From NCBI GenBank assembly GCA_004172865.1, contig SEBV01000007.1, positions 124,001 to 188,000 of the forward strand: a DNA stretch of 64,000 nt. Reading direction: 5' to 3'. How positions within the stretch are numbered: the stretch's first letter is position 1; each line of letters begins with the position of its first letter. Shown one piece after another: positions 60,675 to 64,000 of the stretch. Source of the DNA: Gammaproteobacteria bacterium (lineage in GTDB: Bacteria > Pseudomonadota > Gammaproteobacteria > Pseudomonadales > Cellvibrionaceae). Made by a program: the position numbers and the translations under genes. The notes under the pieces are model-generated. The model saw only the letters and a list, made by a program, of their open reading frames with translations. It was not told the DNA's origin and did no database searches.

Positions 60675-63600
60675 ATGAACATATCCAAATTTTTTGTGGA
60701 TCGACCCATCTTCGCCGGCGTAATTTCGTTACTGATTTTTATCGCCGGTTTTCTCTCCATGTTTCAATTGCCTATTTCGGAATATCCCGAAGTATCGCCG
60801 CCCTCGGTGGTGGTGAACGCATCTTATCCCGGTGCAAACCCGAAAGTCATTGCTGAAACTTTGGCAACACCTTTGGAAGAACAGTTAAGCGGTACTGAAA
60901 ATATGTTGTACATGTTTTCGCAAGCAACAACTGATGGTCGCCTCACTTTGACGGTGACTTTTAAGATCGGCACCAACCCGGATTTAGCGCAACAAATGGT
61001 ACAAAACCGTGTGTCGCAAGCACTGGCAAAATTGCCAGATGTAACTCGTCAGGCAGGTGTAACAGTTGTAAAAAGTTCACCTGATTTAACCATGGTTGTG
61101 CATTTGGTTTCGCCAGATAAAAGTTACGACGAATTATATTTGCGCAACTATGCATTGATGAACGTTAAAGACGAACTTGCAAAAGTTCCGGGCGTTGGCG
61201 TTGTGCGTTTATTCGGTTCGGGCGATTACGCTATGCGTATTTGGTTGAATCCCGAAAAGATTGCAGAAAAAAATCTTAGCGCGACCGAAGTTATTAATGC
61301 GATTCGCGAACAAAACGTGCAAGTTGCTGCCGGTATAATCGGCGGTGCGCCCGTATCCAATTTGGTGGATGTGCAATTGCCCGTAAATGCAAAAGGCCGC
61401 TTGGATAATCCTGAAGAATTCGGCGATATTATTGTTCGCGCTGGTGCAACCGGTGAAATTACCCGATTGAAAGATGTTGCTCGCGTAGAAATGGGGCCAT
61501 CTGAATTTAGTTTGAATTCCATGCTGGATAATCAAAGCGCAGTAGCAATTCCTATCTTCCAATCACCTGGTGCAAATGCCATAGAAATTTCTGCTGGCGT
61601 GCGTGCAACTATGACTGAATTGAAAAAACGCTTTCCACAAGGTGTTGATTACCACGTTGTTTATGACCCAACTATCTTTGTAAAAAGTTCAATCAAAGCG
61701 GTTATTAAAACCTTGCTCGAAGCGCTCGCGTTAGTCGTTGTAGTTGTCATTTTGTTTTTGCAAACCTGGCGTGCATCTATTATTCCTTTGCTTGCGGTTC
61801 CAGTGTCCATCATCGGTACTTTTTCGTTGATGTGGGCATTTGGTTTTTCGATTAATACTTTATCGCTGTTTGGCTTGGTCTTATCGATAGGTATTGTGGT
61901 TGATGATGCAATCGTAGTGGTAGAAAACGTTGAACGAAATATTCACGAAGGTCTTTCACCTGTCGCTGCAACTTATAAAGCCATGCAGGAAGTGAGCGGT
62001 CCTATTATTGCGATTTCACTTACACTGATTGCGGTATTTGTACCTATTGCATTTGTAAGTGGTTTGACTGGTCAATTCTATAAACAATTTGCGTTGACCA
62101 TAGCAATTTCCACGGTGATTTCTGCAATCAACTCATTAACTTTGAGCCCAGCGTTAGCAGCACTTTTATTGAAAGGCCGCGATGAACCTAAAGATCGTTT
62201 GACGCGCGGAATGGATAAAATATTTGGTCGTTTCTTTGGTTGGTTTAATCGTACCTTTGCGCGAACTTCTGGCAGCTATTCAACCAAAGTTGGAAAAATC
62301 CTGGGCCGCAAAACTGCAGCAGTAGGTGTGTACGCTGTGTTGCTTGGTATTACTGCAGTTGGCTTTAATATTATTCCGAAAGGTTTTGTTCCTGCGCAGG
62401 ATAAACAATATCTAATTGCTTTCGCACAATTGCCAGATGGCGCAACACTTGATCGCACTGAAAAAGTTATTAGTGAAATGGGCAAGATTGGTTTGGCAGA
62501 AGCCGGTGTTGAAAGCGCGGTGCAATTTCCCGGTTTGAGTATTAACGGATTCACCAATAGCTCAAGCGCAGGCATTGTATTTTTAACCTTAAAACCTTTC
62601 GAGGAGCGCCACGGCAAAGCACTTTCTGCCGGTGCGATTTCACAAAAATTGCAAGCCAAATTCGGTGGCGTGCAAGAAGCTTTCATTGCGGTATTTCCAC
62701 CACCACCGGTTAATGGGTTGGGTACAACAGGTGGATTTAAATTGCAAATTGAAGACCGCGCCGGTTTGGGTTACGAAGCGCTTGCCGATGTACTAAAACA
62801 AGTGCAGGAAAAAGCCGCGCAACGTCCCGAATTGGCTAGCGTATTTTCAAATTACAAAATTAATGTGCCGCAACTTTATGCAGATGTCGATCGCACTAAA
62901 GCAAAACAACTTGGCCTGAATGTGAAAGAAATTTTCGACACCATGCAAGTTTATTTGGGTTCGCTTTACGTGAATGATTTCAATCAATTCGGTCGCACTT
63001 ACCAGGTAATCGCACAGGCGGATGCAAAATATCGCAGCACGCCAGCAAGCGCATTAAATTTAAAAGTTCGCAACAATCAAGGTGATATGGTGCCGCTCGG
63101 TGCAGTGTTAACCATGAAAGAAAGTTACGGGCCTGAAAGCGCGGCGCATTACAATGGTTACCTCGCAGCTGATCTAAACGGTAACGCTGCACCGGGATAT
63201 TCCAGTGGCCAAGCGCAAGATGCCATCACGCAAATTTTGAATGAAACTTTACCGAGCGGAATTGTATTTGAGTGGACTGATTTAACCTATCAGGAAGTAT
63301 TAGCGGGCAACACGGCAATTTATATTTTGCCACTGTGTTTGTTGTTAGTGTTTTTGGTTCTTGCGGCGCAATACGAAAGTTTGGCTTTACCTTTGGTAGT
63401 AGTTTCTATTGTACCTCTGTCAATTCTTTCAGCATTGTTTGGTGTTTGGATTAGCGGTGGTGACAACAATATCTTTACGCAGGTGAGTTTATTTGTATTG
63501 GCAGGCCTCGCGAGTAAAAACGCAATTTTGATTGTGGAATTTGCGCGGGAATTGGAACAGCGTGGCATGGCAACTTTCCAGGCGGCGATTACCGCAAGCC

Positions 63601-63890
63601 GTATGCGTTTGCGTCCAATCCTGATGACATCTTTCGCATTTATTATGGGTGTGTTGCCAATGGTATTTTCAACGGGTGCCGGTTCAGAGATGCGTAGTGT
63701 TATGGGTATCGCGGTGTTCTCGGGCATGTTAGGTGTAACTTTCTTTGGATTATTTTTCACGCCTATGTTCTATGTGTTGTTGCGCAAACTTGAAGGTAAA
63801 CGTGTTTACAAAATAGAAGGTAAATCTGAGCGCTATGAATCCTACGGTGAAGTAATGACGCCGAAGGATTTGAAGGAGTTGCATGTATGA
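60675..63890 (+). CDS. RND multidrug efflux pump (HAE1 family)
   Basis: A 1071-residue inner-membrane transporter with 12 helices and two large periplasmic loops. Visible are the N-terminal MNISKFFVDRPIFAGV, the proton-relay helix GLVLSIGIVVDDAIVVVENV with paired aspartates, and the second relay FVLAGLASKNAILIVEFARE. I chose the ATG at 60675 because GGAAGG precedes it and the family begins this way; the ATG at 60621 would add 18 untypical residues. The next gene overlaps its stop by four bases. Confidence 0.95.
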   Translation: MNISKFFVDRPIFAGVISLLIFIAGFLSMFQLPISEYPEVSPPSVVVNASYPGANPKVIAETLATPLEEQLSGTENMLYMFSQATTDGRLTLTVTFKIGTNPDLAQQMVQNRVSQALAKLPDVTRQAGVTVVKSSPDLTMVVHLVSPDKSYDELYLRNYALMNVKDELAKVPGVGVVRLFGSGDYAMRIWLNPEKIAEKNLSATEVINAIREQNVQVAAGIIGGAPVSNLVDVQLPVNAKGRLDNPEEFGDIIVRAGATGEITRLKDVARVEMGPSEFSLNSMLDNQSAVAIPIFQSPGANAIEISAGVRATMTELKKRFPQGVDYHVVYDPTIFVKSSIKAVIKTLLEALALVVVVVILFLQTWRASIIPLLAVPVSIIGTFSLMWAFGFSINTLSLFGLVLSIGIVVDDAIVVVENVERNIHEGLSPVAATYKAMQEVSGPIIAISLTLIAVFVPIAFVSGLTGQFYKQFALTIAISTVISAINSLTLSPALAALLLKGRDEPKDRLTRGMDKIFGRFFGWFNRTFARTSGSYSTKVGKILGRKTAAVGVYAVLLGITAVGFNIIPKGFVPAQDKQYLIAFAQLPDGATLDRTEKVISEMGKIGLAEAGVESAVQFPGLSINGFTNSSSAGIVFLTLKPFEERHGKALSAGAISQKLQAKFGGVQEAFIAVFPPPPVNGLGTTGGFKLQIEDRAGLGYEALADVLKQVQEKAAQRPELASVFSNYKINVPQLYADVDRTKAKQLGLNVKEIFDTMQVYLGSLYVNDFNQFGRTYQVIAQADAKYRSTPASALNLKVRNNQGDMVPLGAVLTMKESYGPESAAHYNGYLAADLNGNAAPGYSSGQAQDAITQILNETLPSGIVFEWTDLTYQEVLAGNTAIYILPLCLLLVFLVLAAQYESLALPLVVVSIVPLSILSALFGVWISGGDNNIFTQVSLFVLAGLASKNAILIVEFARELEQRGMATFQAAITASRMRLRPILMTSFAFIMGVLPMVFSTGAGSEMRSVMGIAVFSGMLGVTFFGLFFTPMFYVLLRKLEGKRVYKIEGKSERYESYGEVMTPKDLKELHV

Positions 63891-64000
63891 AACAGCCCGC
63901 ACGGTTTCTAAAAATTTTTAGTCTAGCGCTCTTGCCCTTAGTGATTGCAGCTTGCAGTACTTACAAAACAGTTGATGGTGTTCGTTCGTCGGTAGATTTA
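63887..64000 (+). CDS. Outer-membrane efflux lipoprotein (OprM-like), truncated at window end
   Basis: Only 38 codons are in the window. The ATG overlaps the pump's stop (ATGA). A signal peptide with lipobox VIAAC precedes STYKTVDGV, as in outer-membrane channels of RND systems. The position as third gene in an adaptor-pump-channel operon supports the call; the rest lies outside. Confidence 0.8.
   Translation, partial: MKQPARFLKIFSLALLPLVIAACSTYKTVDGVRSSVDL

Overview
The window looks like the chromosome of a Cellvibrio-type gammaproteobacterium (Cellvibrionaceae). Three things point there. A secreted cellulase joins CBM2, CBM10 and GH5 modules through poly-serine linkers, a hallmark of Cellvibrio. 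The housekeeping blocks follow Pseudomonas-like gene orders (dapA-bamC-MBL-purC, ffs-dnaX-ybaB-recR, rnd-ycgL-ycgN, mlaA-PilZ-RssB/STAS-tal-dusA). The DNA is moderately AT-rich. The genus is an inference from recalled gene order and domain style, not from a search.

Layout. 1-5.2 kb: 3' end of queC, a convergent overlapping MASE1-PAS-GGDEF-EAL gene and twin tRNA-Lys genes. 5.2-12.3 kb: nadA; then dapA, an MFS sugar-acid-type transporter, bamC, a beta-lactamase-fold hydrolase and purC; then a PilZ protein. 12.3-19.6 kb: leucine-rich-repeat lipoprotein, OmpA-like lipoprotein, SRP RNA, dnaX (with a complete-looking -1 frameshift signal), ybaB, recR, rnd, ycgL, ycgN and a membrane protein. 19.7-29.9 kb: VWA protein with GNAT, dps, a degenerate histidine kinase, a TPR/retropepsin protein and hrpA. 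30-36 kb: a GH39 hydrolase with a cytochrome c-sugar dehydrogenase, then a four-gene bufferin-type RiPP locus on the minus strand (precursor, MNIO enzyme, DoxX, DUF2063). 36-42 kb: mlaA, PilZ, a receiver-PP2C/STAS pair, TerB-like, tal, dusA. 42.4-50.1 kb: cellulase, moaCDE, DraG-like hydrolase, topoisomerase IB, REC-GGDEF-EAL. 50.2-58 kb: a soluble 2283-residue hybrid kinase with 13 tandem 92-residue HAMP units, followed by a CheR-like protein that seems to lack the SAM site. 58-64 kb: DksA/YbiI-type zinc finger, tetR and a divergent RND efflux operon (adaptor, pump, start of the outer-membrane channel).

Themes. Signalling is dense: two GGDEF/EAL proteins, two PilZ proteins, a PP2C/STAS partner-switch pair and two unusual kinases. 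Several signalling domains appear to have lost catalytic residues while keeping their fold (Tyr in place of the kinase His, Lys in place of a receiver Asp, a broken EAL metal motif, a degenerate CheR).

Most interesting candidates: (i) the bufferin locus, with DoxX between the MNIO and DUF2063 genes and a terminator-like hairpin just after the precursor gene; (ii) the dnaX frameshift site, with internal Shine-Dalgarno, slippery heptamer and downstream hairpin all present; (iii) the poly-HAMP kinase with its pseudo-CheR partner.
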